Positions 28,714 through 38,695 of a stretch of 47,272 bases of DNA are shown one piece after another. Positions within the stretch are counted from its first letter, which is position 1. Each line of letters starts with the position of its first letter. A program made the position numbers and the translations under genes. The stretch comes from Omnitrophica bacterium RIFCSPLOWO2_12_FULL_50_11 (GTDB lineage: Bacteria > Omnitrophota > Omnitrophia > Omnitrophales > Danuiimicrobiaceae). The notes under the pieces were generated by a model. It did no database searches, was not told the DNA's origin, and saw nothing but the letters and a program-made list of their open reading frames with translations. The stretch covers positions 1 to 47,272 of the forward strand of contig MHFT01000104.1 in assembly GCA_001804315.1 (NCBI GenBank), in the 5' to 3' direction.

Positions 28714-29114
28714 AAGTGGTCTTAGATGCAAACGTGCTGATCGCAGCTTTTGCAACCAGAGGTTTCTGCCAGAGCGTTTTTGAACTTTGCGTCGCACCGC
28801 ACGAAATTGTCCTGAGCGATGGCATTTTGGATGAGGCAGAACACAACCTCAGGACCAAAATGAAGCTGCCGGAAACCAAAGTTCAAAGCGTACTCGCTTA
28901 TCTACGAGAATATACCCAAATCACCAATCCAAAAGAGATTGCCATTCCCGAATGTCGTGATCCCAAAGATGTTAAGATTCTGGGTGTTGCTGTTGGCTCA
29001 CAAGCGCGTGCGCTTGTCACCGGCGATCACGATCTCCTAATACTCAAGAAAATTGGCTCCACTCCTATTTACTCGCCAAGACAGTTTTGGGAGAAAGTTC
29101 GCAGAAGAATTTGA
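28710..29114 (+). CDS. PIN-domain toxin of a type II TA system
   Basis: 134 aa; MKVVLDANVLIAAF, LSDGILDEAEHNL, CRDPKDVKILGVAVGSQARALVTGDHDLL acidic PIN residues. Confidence 0.85.
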   Translation: MKVVLDANVLIAAFATRGFCQSVFELCVAPHEIVLSDGILDEAEHNLRTKMKLPETKVQSVLAYLREYTQITNPKEIAIPECRDPKDVKILGVAVGSQARALVTGDHDLLILKKIGSTPIYSPRQFWEKVRRRI

Positions 29115-29160
29115 TTGATTCCGAACGCGAGATACGATCACTCACCCATTGATCAACAAC

Positions 29161-29242
29161 TGCGGCGAGAGGGAGTTGAACCCCCACCCCTTTCGGGACA
29201 AGATCCTAAGTCTTGCGCGTCTGCCAATTCCGCCATCGCCGC
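29161..29242 (-). tRNA. tRNA-Leu (anticodon TAG)
   Basis: gcggcgatggcggaattggcagacgcgcaagacttaggatcttgtcccgaaaggggtgggggttcaactccctctcgccgca; long variable arm, pairing acceptor, TTCAACTCC T-loop. Confidence 0.93.
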
Positions 29243-29324
29243 AGAAAAGAAATGAAAAAAAATTTAAAATGCGAAATTAATGAAGGTTTGCGGAATCCTT
29301 TGGTTTCCTCGTCCTCGTGAGCCT

Positions 29325-30044
29325 TCACCGCTGTTTGCCGCGCCGACCTCGTATTCGCCGAGCGGTCCAAGTATAAACAACGGTCATCGTCAAGCCAATC
29401 GCGAATATTGAAACTGCGAGCGTCGAAACACTCAAGGCTCGGTGTTCCTGGTAGAACTCTTGGCGCAAATAGAGCCCGAGAAATAAAACGACGATCGCAA
29501 GAATCGTAATCCCTTCCCCGTGGCCCCCAACCCGATGCAACGCGAACCGTGCGTTCTGACGTCCCGGATAAGGAGTTACACGCGGAAGAAATCGAGGAAC
29601 TGCCGCGGCATAATCCGAGTAAGGCTTCCCGAATCTGAAAGCTAAACGCTCCTCTTCCCCTTTCACCGTAACCCAATAAACCAAAAAGAAACCGACTACA
29701 AAAAAGGTGAAGATCAGCGGATTCCAAATGACGGCGCAGAACCCAAGTCCAAGCAGAAAATTTCCTAAATAAAGCGGATTTCGTACGTAGGCATAAGGAC
29801 CGTTCGTAGCAAGCGCTCTGATTTTCCTGAGGTAGCCGTGAGACCAAAGCCGCAACGCTTCGCCAAGCACGATCGGAGGGATTCCGATCCAAAAGCCCTG
29901 TGCTGAACTCTCCGCATAAATCGCAAGAATGATGGCAAATGGCCACCCCAACCAAAGGCGTAGTTTTCGCAAGCGGTAAAAAACGGTTTTAGGAAGGTGG
30001 TCGCCGATCTTCCGGTAAAATCGGCCTTGAGCGTCCTCGATCAC
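29325..30044 (-). CDS. Isoprenylcysteine carboxyl methyltransferase (ICMT/PEMT)-like membrane protein
   Basis: 239 aa polytopic; GYLRKIRALATNGPYAYVRNPLYLGNFLLGLGF...VKGEEERLAFRFGKPYSDYAAAVPRFLP. Confidence 0.85.
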   Translation of the reverse strand: MIEDAQGRFYRKIGDHLPKTVFYRLRKLRLWLGWPFAIILAIYAESSAQGFWIGIPPIVLGEALRLWSHGYLRKIRALATNGPYAYVRNPLYLGNFLLGLGFCAVIWNPLIFTFFVVGFFLVYWVTVKGEEERLAFRFGKPYSDYAAAVPRFLPRVTPYPGRQNARFALHRVGGHGEGITILAIVVLFLGLYLRQEFYQEHRALSVSTLAVSIFAIGLTMTVVYTWTARRIRGRRGKQR

Positions 30045-30057
30045 CGGGGTCCGAGGG

Positions 30058-30489
30058 TCATGAGTCGTAAGAACTCGCAGTTTTTATGTACACCAGTTCC
30101 GGCAATTCTTCTTCGGCGGATTTCCGATAAATGATAGTAGCCATCGACCCACTTACGAGATCGCGGACCGACTGCATACGATCTCCGCCTTGAACAGTCG
30201 CCCGATGGGAGTCGGCCGATAGTCGAAGGACTTTCTCGGAAAGAACATCTCGAACGTTGAGGATGAGCTTGCCATCCGGTTCATCCAATTCTTCGATATC
30301 CATAATCTTCCCCTCCAAGACCAAAAATTCGCCACGCTCAAGATTCGTCTCCTCCTGAGCGGATCCAGTCGTAGGGAGGGTGAAACAGAAAGAGAACACA
30401 ATCACAAAAAAAAAGAATTGTTTATTCATACACATTTTTCGCTGCCTCTGATCATCCCCCACCACTTTAAGTTTCATCCCAAGGGACAT
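30058..30489 (-). CDS. Hypothetical exported protein
   Basis: 143 aa with signal peptide (FFFFVIVFSFCFTLPTTGSAQ); DUF-like domain LEGKIMDIEELDEPDGKLILNVRD. Confidence 0.6.
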   Translation of the reverse strand: MSLGMKLKVVGDDQRQRKMCMNKQFFFFVIVFSFCFTLPTTGSAQEETNLERGEFLVLEGKIMDIEELDEPDGKLILNVRDVLSEKVLRLSADSHRATVQGGDRMQSVRDLVSGSMATIIYRKSAEEELPELVYIKTASSYDS

Positions 30490-30509
30490 CCCTTAAAGTG
30501 GTGGGGGAT
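30454..30509. repeat. Perfect 18-bp inverted repeat ATCCCCCACCACTTTAAG/CTTAAAGTGGTGGGGGAT
   Basis: Arms 30454-30471 and 30492-30509, 20-nt spacer, between the HIT gene and the next ORF; overlaps the HIT stop. Confidence 0.85.
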
Positions 30510-30850
30510 CAACCGGGCGGCCACCACATACGCCTGCCGCCAAGCAGATGGAGATGAATGTGAAAAACGGACTGGCCGGCTTCCGGTCCGTTGTTAAAAA
30601 CGAGACGATAACCTTCTTCCAAACCTTTTCGACGCGCGAGATCTCTCGCGCAGAGAATGAGATCTCCGATCAACAAAGCGTCCTTCCCATCCGTATCGCT
30701 GATTCTACCAATGTGCTTTTTGGGTATCACGAGCACATGCGTCGGCGCCTGAGGATTGACGTCCTGAATGGCAATCATCGCATCATTTTCAAACTCCACT
30801 TTTGAAGAGATTTTCCTCGTGATAATTTGGCAAAAAAGGCATTCGCTCAT
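30509..30850 (-). CDS. HIT-family nucleotide-binding protein
   Basis: 113 aa; CLFCQIITRKISSKVEFENDAMIAIQDVNPQAPTHVLVIPKKHI, AGQSVFHIHLHLLGGR HIT motif. Confidence 0.93.
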   Translation of the reverse strand: MSECLFCQIITRKISSKVEFENDAMIAIQDVNPQAPTHVLVIPKKHIGRISDTDGKDALLIGDLILCARDLARRKGLEEGYRLVFNNGPEAGQSVFHIHLHLLGGRRMWWPPG

Positions 30851-32199
30851 GCTCCCGCTCCCATGGAAGCGACCTTAGAATAATTCATTGTAACATATCC
30901 GATTCGCTCGATCACCTCCTGTTTACCGAGGATCGCCATCACTTCGAACAAATTAGGTGTCACTGCGCGTCCGCTAATCGCTACACGCGTCGGATGGATC
31001 AAGTCACGGGCTTCAATCCCCATCTCGTGCGCCGTCTTCCGCAAGATCTCTTCCAGCGCTTTCGGATCTTTAAAATCTCCTTCTTCTTGCAAGACATTCT
31101 TCCACTGCTCAAGATGGACTCGCGTCTTGTCGCCTGTTAAATATTTCCGAACTGCTGCAGGATCAAACTGAACCCGATCCGTGAAGAAAAAAGCGCATTG
31201 CTCTTTCAACTCACCGAACGTTCGAAAACGCTCTTTGTAGAGCAACGCGATGGCGGTCATTTTCTTGGGATCCTCAAAAGCGACCGGCTCCATAAACTTT
31301 TTAACTTCCGCGTTATAATGGTCAGGCGGCAAATGCCGGATGTGTTCGCCATTGAGCCACTTGAGTTTCTCCGAATCGAAGCAAGCGTTCGTCTTGTGAA
31401 CGTCTTCGAGCCGAAACGCCCGGAGAAGTTCCGCACGAGTCATGAACTCTTGGTTTCCACCGGGCGACCATCCCAGGAGGGCCAAGTAATTTAAAAGTGC
31501 TTCTGGAAGATAGCCTTCTTCCCGATAACTAGCAAGTGACACTGCAGTATGCCGTTTTGAAAGCGGGGTGCGGTCAGGCCCGAACACAAGAGGCAAATGA
31601 GCAAATTCAGGCGGTTTCCAGCCCATCACGTCATAAATGGCGAGATGCCTGGGTGTATTGGAGATGTGGTCATCTCCGCGGATCACATGCGTAATTCCCA
31701 TTTCGTGGTCGTCTACCACGCAAGCTAGATGATACGTCGGAAAGCCATTCGATTTCTGGATCACGAAGTCACCAAGTTCCTCACCTTCAAATTCAACCGC
31801 CCCATGTACAAGATCCCGATAGCCAATCTTAGCTTTTGGCATTTTCAGCTTGACCGCTCTTCCACCACCGGCGACGGAAGCTTGAGACACGTCTACCGCG
31901 GGCTCCTCACTCCAGTAAGCGAGCCCTTGTTGGATGAGACCCTTTGCAATCTGTTGATAAAGGTCAAGATGTTCACTTTGCCGTCTCACCTCCCCATCCC
32001 AGTCGAGACCAAGCCAGTGCAAAGAGTCTAAAATTTCCTCCTCGTACTTCTTCTGCGAACGTTCCCGATCCGTATCTTCGATTCGAATTAAAAAAGCGCC
32101 TTGTTCCTTCCGGGCAAAGAGATAATTAAAAAGGGCGGTTCGGACGCCGCCGATATGAAGGGTGCCTGTGGGAGACGGAGCGAAACGAACTCGAACCAT
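30847..32199 (-). CDS. gltX: Glutamyl-tRNA synthetase
   Basis: 450 aa; VRFAPSPTGTLHIGGVRTALFNYLFAR (HIGH-type), PLSKRHTAVSL (KLSKR-type). Confidence 0.95.
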   Translation of the reverse strand: MVRVRFAPSPTGTLHIGGVRTALFNYLFARKEQGAFLIRIEDTDRERSQKKYEEEILDSLHWLGLDWDGEVRRQSEHLDLYQQIAKGLIQQGLAYWSEEPAVDVSQASVAGGGRAVKLKMPKAKIGYRDLVHGAVEFEGEELGDFVIQKSNGFPTYHLACVVDDHEMGITHVIRGDDHISNTPRHLAIYDVMGWKPPEFAHLPLVFGPDRTPLSKRHTAVSLASYREEGYLPEALLNYLALLGWSPGGNQEFMTRAELLRAFRLEDVHKTNACFDSEKLKWLNGEHIRHLPPDHYNAEVKKFMEPVAFEDPKKMTAIALLYKERFRTFGELKEQCAFFFTDRVQFDPAAVRKYLTGDKTRVHLEQWKNVLQEEGDFKDPKALEEILRKTAHEMGIEARDLIHPTRVAISGRAVTPNLFEVMAILGKQEVIERIGYVTMNYSKVASMGAGA

Positions 32200-32211
32200 T
32201 TGAAATGGTTA

Positions 32212-32305
32212 CGTAGTGGCGCCATTTCCGCCACACAACGCGGCGGATCCGCCGCGGCTTTTGGCGGACATGGCGCCCGAGGGCGCGATAAATCGCGCCC
32301 CTGCG
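32212..32305. repeat. GC-rich composite palindrome (GGCGCC family), copy 2
   Basis: cgtagtggcgccatttccgccacacaacgcggcggatccgccgcggcttttggcggacatggcgcccgagggcgcgataaatcgcgcccctgcg; closely matches 14201-14342. Confidence 0.85.
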
Positions 32306-32323
32306 CCCGTATGGTGTGTTTCC

Positions 32324-35300
32324 TTAACGGCGGAGGTGGTCAAGGCGCTGGCTGCCTGCAACGTGCGCTTCGAGAGACAGGGAAGATAATAACTGTTCCG
32401 CCTTTTGTCTCGCAGCTTCCATCTTGGGATAACGAACGTCCCGGTACCCGTTGACCGCGTCAGGAACTCTGAGTGCCTCCACATAAGAATCATAGGAGTC
32501 GCGATCTTCGTAGTGAAAATTCTTGACCAGTTCAATATACCAATCGCGGAATGCCTTCTCACGTGCATGCCAGCCAGGCAACAAGCGGCGCAAGAATTTC
32601 ATCCGTTTCATCACGTTGAGCTGCCAATCTCTCGTCACCATATCGAATCGAATACGACAGCCAAACAGGACAAATTCAGGTCGTGTCATATGGCGATACG
32701 TCACCCGGTCACCCCGATTCGGATCAATACGATACCGTTTAAAATCGCGCTTCCGCTTCTCAACACTTGTCAAAAGATGAGCAACAAAAACCTCGTCCTT
32801 AATGGCCATCACCTTGTAGAGAAGATGAATCACCGCTTGAGTCGCTTGAAAACCGTAGTCCGACCGGTCCACGCGCTTCACCTCTCGCACCAAACGAGCG
32901 TAAGATCGGGCGTAGCTCAAATTTTCGTACTGGATGAGATCGTAAATACGAAGAGCAAGGTGCATATTCGTCTCATCGTCCATTTGCAGTGCCGCAACCG
33001 TCCGCACCACAAAATTTCGATACGCACGAGATAGGGGTTTCCCACGCCAGCCCTTGTGGGCCAAGATTTCCTCCTTTTCCGCCAGTACCGACTCATACGT
33101 GTCGGCTTCTCCGATGCTGACGCGCCCCGGGTTTTGGACATAGAGACGCCCTAAATGGAATGCATCCATGTTTTCCTTGATCGCATCTTTTGGAACGGAT
33201 TTCTCAATCGCCCAAAGGAGGTGCTCGAGGTGGATCGGCAGCATTCCCCTCTGATAAGTTATGCCGAGCATCACCAGGTTGACAAAGACCTTGTTCTGGA
33301 AATACCGTTCCGCAACTTCCGAAAGGTCAGCACTGAAATAGCATCCTGGCTGGCTCACACGGCGAATCAAATCTTCTAGATCTTCCAGTTTGACATCTTC
33401 TTTGCCAAGCAACATCGTGACGGTCGGCGTCTTATGTGTGTTCACAACCGCCGTCGTCCATCGCGGACTGGCAACACGCAAGTTCACCTTCGGGTCCACG
33501 CTTCGCGCCGCTTCTAGAAGATCGAGTCCGATTAAGAGGTTCGCTTTTCCATAAGGCGTGATCGGTGAAATCGGTCTTCCGTCCTTCGAGAAAAAAATGT
33601 GAGAGTAAACCCCGCCGTTCCGGATCGCCAGACCTTTTTTGTCTGCGAAGCAAACTTGATAACCCTGTTTCATCCCGGCTTGAACGAGAATCGCCGTCAC
33701 AACTCCGATTCCCATTCCGCCCACCCCAGCGATATACGCGCTCCAAGTACCTTCAAAGCTGGGGACTTCCGGTTTTGCGAGCGATTCGCCCCGAACATCG
33801 GCAAACGATTTATCGGGAGGTCGGCTGCGCTCAAGCACAATCTCTTCAAATGAGGGACACGCGTGAACTTTGGTGCAAGCACCGTCCGATTTACACCAAC
33901 TCAAATCCGTGACCAATTTAGGACCATAATGGGTTTTTTGAACCGTCAAGCCGGGACAACCAGTTGCCTTCGTGCATTCGAGGCAATATTCGCAGACTTC
34001 AGGTGTGATGTTGATGTACCTTTTTTTCGGAAGGAATCCTCGCTCCCGGATGACCTTCTTTTCTTCACGTTGTACCTTTCGGTCGTAGGTAATGCCACAC
34101 TCCTTATCCGCAATAATGACCTTCACGCCGTCCTTTAAGAGTGTGTCTTCGATCAGATTGCGATACGCTTCTCGATACGCAGGATTGATCCGCTCGACGG
34201 GAATTCCGGCCCCTTGGGCCATCCCACGGATGATTTCTTCTATCTTCTGAACCACCGTGGGATTCCCCATCAGGTCTAACTCTTGAGCGGGCGTTGGTTG
34301 GTGGCCCGTCATCGCGGTGGTCCCGTTATCCAAAATAATGAAGGTAATGTCTTGATTGTGTTTGATTGCATCGGAGATCGCAATCATGCCGCTGTGAAAA
34401 AACGTCGAATCGCCCATGAAGACCGCTTGTTTATTCGTAATGAACGGGTCGATGCCGGCTCCTGTTCCGCCGCCAAGACCCATTCCCGAATAGTTGTGCA
34501 TGAGCTCGCTGTTCGGTTCGAACATGAGCATCGTGTAGCAGCCGGTATCCCCATGAAAGACCAAATCCACCGGCTCACGCCGATGCCGTTTGCTCATGTA
34601 CGTCGCATCTCGAAATTTTCGCTTCACTTCCAAGAGTACGCTTGATGAATCCCGATGGGGGCAGCCGGGACAAAACGTGGGCGTCCGCTGGGCGAGTGAA
34701 ACGTCAAGCGTCCCAGTCTCGCGAATCAGAGCCAATTCTCTTTCCAAAACTTCCAAGTTGAGATCAGATGAACCCAGGCACCGCTCTTTGAACAAGGGGA
34801 CCAGACGCTCGATCAAAAGCGAAGGATTGAGACCGCGTGTGGACGGGATACCCTGACAGCCGTTGGGAAATCGCTTGCCCCACAGAGGAACAAAGCGTTT
34901 CGACTTCCCTTCTTGATAGGCACGAGTGATGATCGTTCTAATCTGCGATTCAAGAAAATCGCGCTTCTCCTCGATCACGAACACCTCTTCTAGCCCATCG
35001 CAAAATTGTAAAACGAGTTCTTCGTCCAAAGGATAAGTAATCCCCAGCTTCAAAATTGAAAACTGACCCTGAAGCCCTAGTTCGCGCAAAGCATGTTCCA
35101 GGTAACTGTACGCAAGTCCGGAGGTGATAAAACCAATTTTTGCTCGGCTGCTTTTATAGAGCATTTGATTGACCTCGTGAAGCTGGCTAAAACGGATGAG
35201 CGCTTGATATCGATCCGCCAGACCCTCTTCACGCGCGGCAGTCCTCGGCGACAGCACTACGGTTTCCTCAACCGGAATTGACTGTGTATCGATTTCAACC

Positions 35301-35902
35301 GGACGCTTCGTATTGATTCTCGGGTATTGATTCGGATACACCCTGACGGTCCCGCCACCGTCTGCAAGATTCGTCGTGATGAGGTACGCAACGTACAAAC
35401 TGGATTTTGCGGACAGGTCGAGTCCGACGGAAACCCAATCCTTCAATTCCTGAAACGTAGCGGGTTCCATGACCGGCATGTGAAGATGTTTTGCAAGGAA
35501 CCGCGAATCGCTTGGAACCTGCGTGCTTTCGGACCAAGGATCATCGCCGATCACAACGAGGGCACCTCCTCGATGAGAAGACTTTGATAAATTCCCTAAA
35601 GCAAGTCCGTCGCTCGCCACATGCGCTCCCACACTCTTCATGGCAGCGATCGCTTTGATATCTTCCATCTGAGAGCCGTTCAAACGCGCGGCACTCAGTG
35701 CTTCGTTGTTCGCAACCTGAAGCACAATACCCTTTTCTTTGAGTAAGTCTCTCACGCTGCGCGCCACATTGAAGAAATCAGCGATGGGAGAACCCGGATA
35801 GCCGGTGAGGAGACTCACTCCGCTTTCTAGTGCCCCCTTTAAAAGAAGCTCCATGCCCGTGTAAACCTGAATACCGCGTTCCTGCACAAAGCGTGGGTCC
35901 AT
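32324..35902 (-). CDS. Long-form indolepyruvate ferredoxin oxidoreductase (alpha/beta/gamma-type fusion)
   Basis: 1192 aa; LLTGYPGSPIADFF, TFCPGCPHRDSSSVLLEVKRKF, DTGCYTML, MGLGGGTGAGID TPP-binding, CEYCLECTKATGCPGL..CKSDGACTKVHACPSF, GVGGMGIGVVTAILVQAG gamma domain. Confidence 0.9.
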   Translation of the reverse strand: MDPRFVQERGIQVYTGMELLLKGALESGVSLLTGYPGSPIADFFNVARSVRDLLKEKGIVLQVANNEALSAARLNGSQMEDIKAIAAMKSVGAHVASDGLALGNLSKSSHRGGALVVIGDDPWSESTQVPSDSRFLAKHLHMPVMEPATFQELKDWVSVGLDLSAKSSLYVAYLITTNLADGGGTVRVYPNQYPRINTKRPVEIDTQSIPVEETVVLSPRTAAREEGLADRYQALIRFSQLHEVNQMLYKSSRAKIGFITSGLAYSYLEHALRELGLQGQFSILKLGITYPLDEELVLQFCDGLEEVFVIEEKRDFLESQIRTIITRAYQEGKSKRFVPLWGKRFPNGCQGIPSTRGLNPSLLIERLVPLFKERCLGSSDLNLEVLERELALIRETGTLDVSLAQRTPTFCPGCPHRDSSSVLLEVKRKFRDATYMSKRHRREPVDLVFHGDTGCYTMLMFEPNSELMHNYSGMGLGGGTGAGIDPFITNKQAVFMGDSTFFHSGMIAISDAIKHNQDITFIILDNGTTAMTGHQPTPAQELDLMGNPTVVQKIEEIIRGMAQGAGIPVERINPAYREAYRNLIEDTLLKDGVKVIIADKECGITYDRKVQREEKKVIRERGFLPKKRYINITPEVCEYCLECTKATGCPGLTVQKTHYGPKLVTDLSWCKSDGACTKVHACPSFEEIVLERSRPPDKSFADVRGESLAKPEVPSFEGTWSAYIAGVGGMGIGVVTAILVQAGMKQGYQVCFADKKGLAIRNGGVYSHIFFSKDGRPISPITPYGKANLLIGLDLLEAARSVDPKVNLRVASPRWTTAVVNTHKTPTVTMLLGKEDVKLEDLEDLIRRVSQPGCYFSADLSEVAERYFQNKVFVNLVMLGITYQRGMLPIHLEHLLWAIEKSVPKDAIKENMDAFHLGRLYVQNPGRVSIGEADTYESVLAEKEEILAHKGWRGKPLSRAYRNFVVRTVAALQMDDETNMHLALRIYDLIQYENLSYARSYARLVREVKRVDRSDYGFQATQAVIHLLYKVMAIKDEVFVAHLLTSVEKRKRDFKRYRIDPNRGDRVTYRHMTRPEFVLFGCRIRFDMVTRDWQLNVMKRMKFLRRLLPGWHAREKAFRDWYIELVKNFHYEDRDSYDSYVEALRVPDAVNGYRDVRYPKMEAARQKAEQLLSSLSLEAHVAGSQRLDHLRR

Positions 35903-35909
35903 ATCTTAG

Positions 35910-36776
35910 TTAAGCCGGGAAATCAAACTTCTCTCGTAAGGTTCCAAAGTACGTGCGCTTTGAACTTTTCACGAGCTTGAAACGATTCTCCGATCGAGTC
36001 ACCTCAACCGTGGACTGCTCGTCAATTTGCGCGTCCATTTGCCCATCGGCCGTGAGCAGTGCCTTTTCCTGATTGCCTGCACATTTGATTTGGATTCGAA
36101 TGGACTCTCGTCCGGGAACGACAAGCGGCCGAAGTGCTGACGCATGAGGACAAATTGGCGTGATCACGATACTGTCTAATGACGGATGAACGATGGGTCC
36201 CCCAGCAGAAAGTGAATAGGCTGTTGAGCCGGTCGGCGTTGCGCAGATCACACCGTCCCCAAAAAAACGGGTGGCACACTCACCGCCTACGTCGATTTTG
36301 ATCGTCATGTAACGCGTCAGTCCCTCACGGTTAATCACAATGTCATTGAGAGCCTGAAATCTTTGCTCCGACCTTTTCTTGCCCTCTCCAAACGACCAAA
36401 CGCGCGCACTTAAAAGCATCCGTTCCTCCACGTCAATTTCACCCGCGAAAATCAACTTCAACTCCTCATAAAGTTCCTCGCTTCGCACCTCGGTCAAAAA
36501 TCCGAGACCCCCTAGATTCACTCCGAGCACCGGAACCTGACGGTCGATCATCCTGCCTGCCAAATGCAGAATCGTTCCGTCCCCACCAAGGCAGACAAAG
36601 AGATCCGCATGGGGAACCGTTTTTTCAAGCGGCGTTTCGATCGAATCAAACACCTCGACATTGCGTTTGCGAAGCCACTCGAGCAGCTCCTCGCGCACCT
36701 GATTCGCATTCGGCTTTCGCGAATTCGTAATAATTCCAATCCGATGGATCGAGGTCGTGGTCATCGACTGGGTCAC
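35910..36776 (-). CDS. nadK: NAD kinase
   Basis: 288 aa; FVCLGGDGTILHLAGRM, GVNLGGLGFLTEV, FFGDGVICATPTGSTAYSLSAGGPIVHP. Confidence 0.95.
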   Translation of the reverse strand: MTQSMTTTSIHRIGIITNSRKPNANQVREELLEWLRKRNVEVFDSIETPLEKTVPHADLFVCLGGDGTILHLAGRMIDRQVPVLGVNLGGLGFLTEVRSEELYEELKLIFAGEIDVEERMLLSARVWSFGEGKKRSEQRFQALNDIVINREGLTRYMTIKIDVGGECATRFFGDGVICATPTGSTAYSLSAGGPIVHPSLDSIVITPICPHASALRPLVVPGRESIRIQIKCAGNQEKALLTADGQMDAQIDEQSTVEVTRSENRFKLVKSSKRTYFGTLREKFDFPA

Positions 36777-38671
36777 GTCGTCTGGTGATGCAGCTGCGTT
36801 TCGTGCTTGAGCGTTTGGTGAATCGTCTGCGCGATTTTTTCGCCAGAGAGACCATTCGCTTCCAACAACTTCTCACGCGAGCCATGTTCAATAAACTCAT
36901 CCGGAAGTGCGAGGCGCCTCACGTGGCAACCTTCGACTCCCTTTCGTTCCATAAATTCAAGTACTTTCGAACCAAATCCGCCGGTGAAGACATGCTCCTC
37001 AACCGTAAACACAAATGGTGTTTTGGTCATCGCCTCTAGGATCAACCCTTCGTCAAGAGGTTGTGCAAACCGGAGGTTACAAACCATTGCTTCTACCCCG
37101 TCAGCAGCCAGCAATTCTGCTGCTTCGAGCGAAGGCGAAACCATACTTCCCAACGTGAAAATGGCAAGATCCACTCCTTCACGCAACACCTCCCCCTCGC
37201 CGATCTGAAACAGTTTCGGCGGCGTTTTCATGTCCGCTGGAATTGTCGCTCGCGGATAGCGTAGAGCAAAAATGTGCGGATAGGCAATCCCTAGTTTTAG
37301 CATGTGGTACAGTTCTACGTCATCCTTCGGTGCGGCAATCACGGTTCTCGGGATATGTCCGAGATAACTGATGTCGAAGACGCCGTTGTGTGTTGCACCG
37401 TCGGCACCCACGAGACCTGCCCGATCCAAACACAAAGTGATATTCAGACGTTGGAGCGAAACATCATGAATCAACTGATCCTGAGCCCGTTGAAGAAACG
37501 TTGAGTAAATCGCACAAACCGGTTTCATGCCTCCTTTAGCGAGTGCCCCGGCAAATGTGACGGCATGTTGTTCCGCTATGCCGACGTCAAAAAAACGATC
37601 TGGGAATTTTTTCGAGAATTCAACCAAACCAGTGCCGGAGGCCATGGCAGCTGTGATTGCGATGACCTTTTCGTCCTCCCGAGCGATTTGAAGCATCGCC
37701 TTTGTAAACGCTTCTGTGTACGTCATCGTATTTTTCTTCTTCAACTCTGAAGGATTTTCGATCTTTTCTCCTGTGATAATGTTAAACGGTGTCACCCCAT
37801 GGAATCTTTCCTCATCTTTCTCCGCAAAGTCATAACCTTTTCCCTTACGCGTGACAATATGGAGCAAGCAAAGTTGATCCAATTCCAGGACATTCTGAAT
37901 CGTTTTAACGAGCGCCATTACATTGTGTCCATCTACAGGGCCAAAGTAGCGAAATCCCAACTCCTCAAACATCAGGCCAGGGACGATCAGGTGTTTCAAG
38001 CTCTCAAGGGTGTAATCTGCCAGTTTTCTGATTCGCGGGAACCGCCGAAGTTGTCGCTCCACCTCCGCACGAATTCGATTGTACAAAGGATTCGTGATTA
38101 CCTTGTTCAAATATTTGCTGATCGCACCCACGTTCCTTGAAATAGACATCTCATTATCGTTTAAAATAATGAGCATTCGTTTTCCAAGATGGCCGGCATT
38201 ATTCAAGGCTTCATAAGCCAGCCCGCCGGTCAGTCCGCCATCGCCGATCACGACCACGATTTTTTCACTCCGGTTCCGTAAATCGCGCGCTACCGCCAGA
38301 CCTAATCCTTGGGAAATCGCCGTACACGCATGTGCGACGATAAATTGATCATGAGAACTTTCAAACGGCGACGGAAAGCCGCTCAAGCCGCCGGCTTGGC
38401 GAATCGTCGGCATTCGGTCGCGCCTGCCTGTGATCATCTTGTGGACATAGGCTTGATGGCCGACGTCCCAACAAATCTTATCTTTCGGGGAATCCAAAAC
38501 GTAATGGAGCGCGACGTTGAGTTCCACCGCACCCAGGCTCGCTCCCAAATGCCCGCCCGTCTTCGAGACAGCTTCAATTAAGGATGTACGGTATTCCTCG
38601 CACACGTTCGGCAGCTGGGATAAAGGGATTTTTTTAAGGTCTCTGGGGGAATCAATTTGTGAGATATACAT
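36773..38671 (-). CDS. dxs: 1-deoxy-D-xylulose-5-phosphate synthase
   Basis: 632 aa; GGHLGASLGAVELNVALHYV, KICWDVGHQAYVHKMITGR, VVIGDGGLTGGLAYEALNNAG, FDVGIAEQHAVTFAGALAKGG. Confidence 0.96.
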   Translation of the reverse strand: MYISQIDSPRDLKKIPLSQLPNVCEEYRTSLIEAVSKTGGHLGASLGAVELNVALHYVLDSPKDKICWDVGHQAYVHKMITGRRDRMPTIRQAGGLSGFPSPFESSHDQFIVAHACTAISQGLGLAVARDLRNRSEKIVVVIGDGGLTGGLAYEALNNAGHLGKRMLIILNDNEMSISRNVGAISKYLNKVITNPLYNRIRAEVERQLRRFPRIRKLADYTLESLKHLIVPGLMFEELGFRYFGPVDGHNVMALVKTIQNVLELDQLCLLHIVTRKGKGYDFAEKDEERFHGVTPFNIITGEKIENPSELKKKNTMTYTEAFTKAMLQIAREDEKVIAITAAMASGTGLVEFSKKFPDRFFDVGIAEQHAVTFAGALAKGGMKPVCAIYSTFLQRAQDQLIHDVSLQRLNITLCLDRAGLVGADGATHNGVFDISYLGHIPRTVIAAPKDDVELYHMLKLGIAYPHIFALRYPRATIPADMKTPPKLFQIGEGEVLREGVDLAIFTLGSMVSPSLEAAELLAADGVEAMVCNLRFAQPLDEGLILEAMTKTPFVFTVEEHVFTGGFGSKVLEFMERKGVEGCHVRRLALPDEFIEHGSREKLLEANGLSGEKIAQTIHQTLKHETQLHHQTT

Positions 38672-38695
38672 TTAGCCCATATGTTGCTGCTGTCC

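Noticed and set aside
29206-29955. 249-aa minus-strand ORF overlapping tRNA-Leu and the ICMT-like gene
   Set aside because: Runs through the tRNA in an alternate frame; Ser/Arg-rich shadow of the real ICMT-like frame.
32209-32568. 119-aa minus-strand ORF across the GGCGCC palindrome
   Set aside because: Out-of-frame tail of the indolepyruvate oxidoreductase gene running into repeat sequence.
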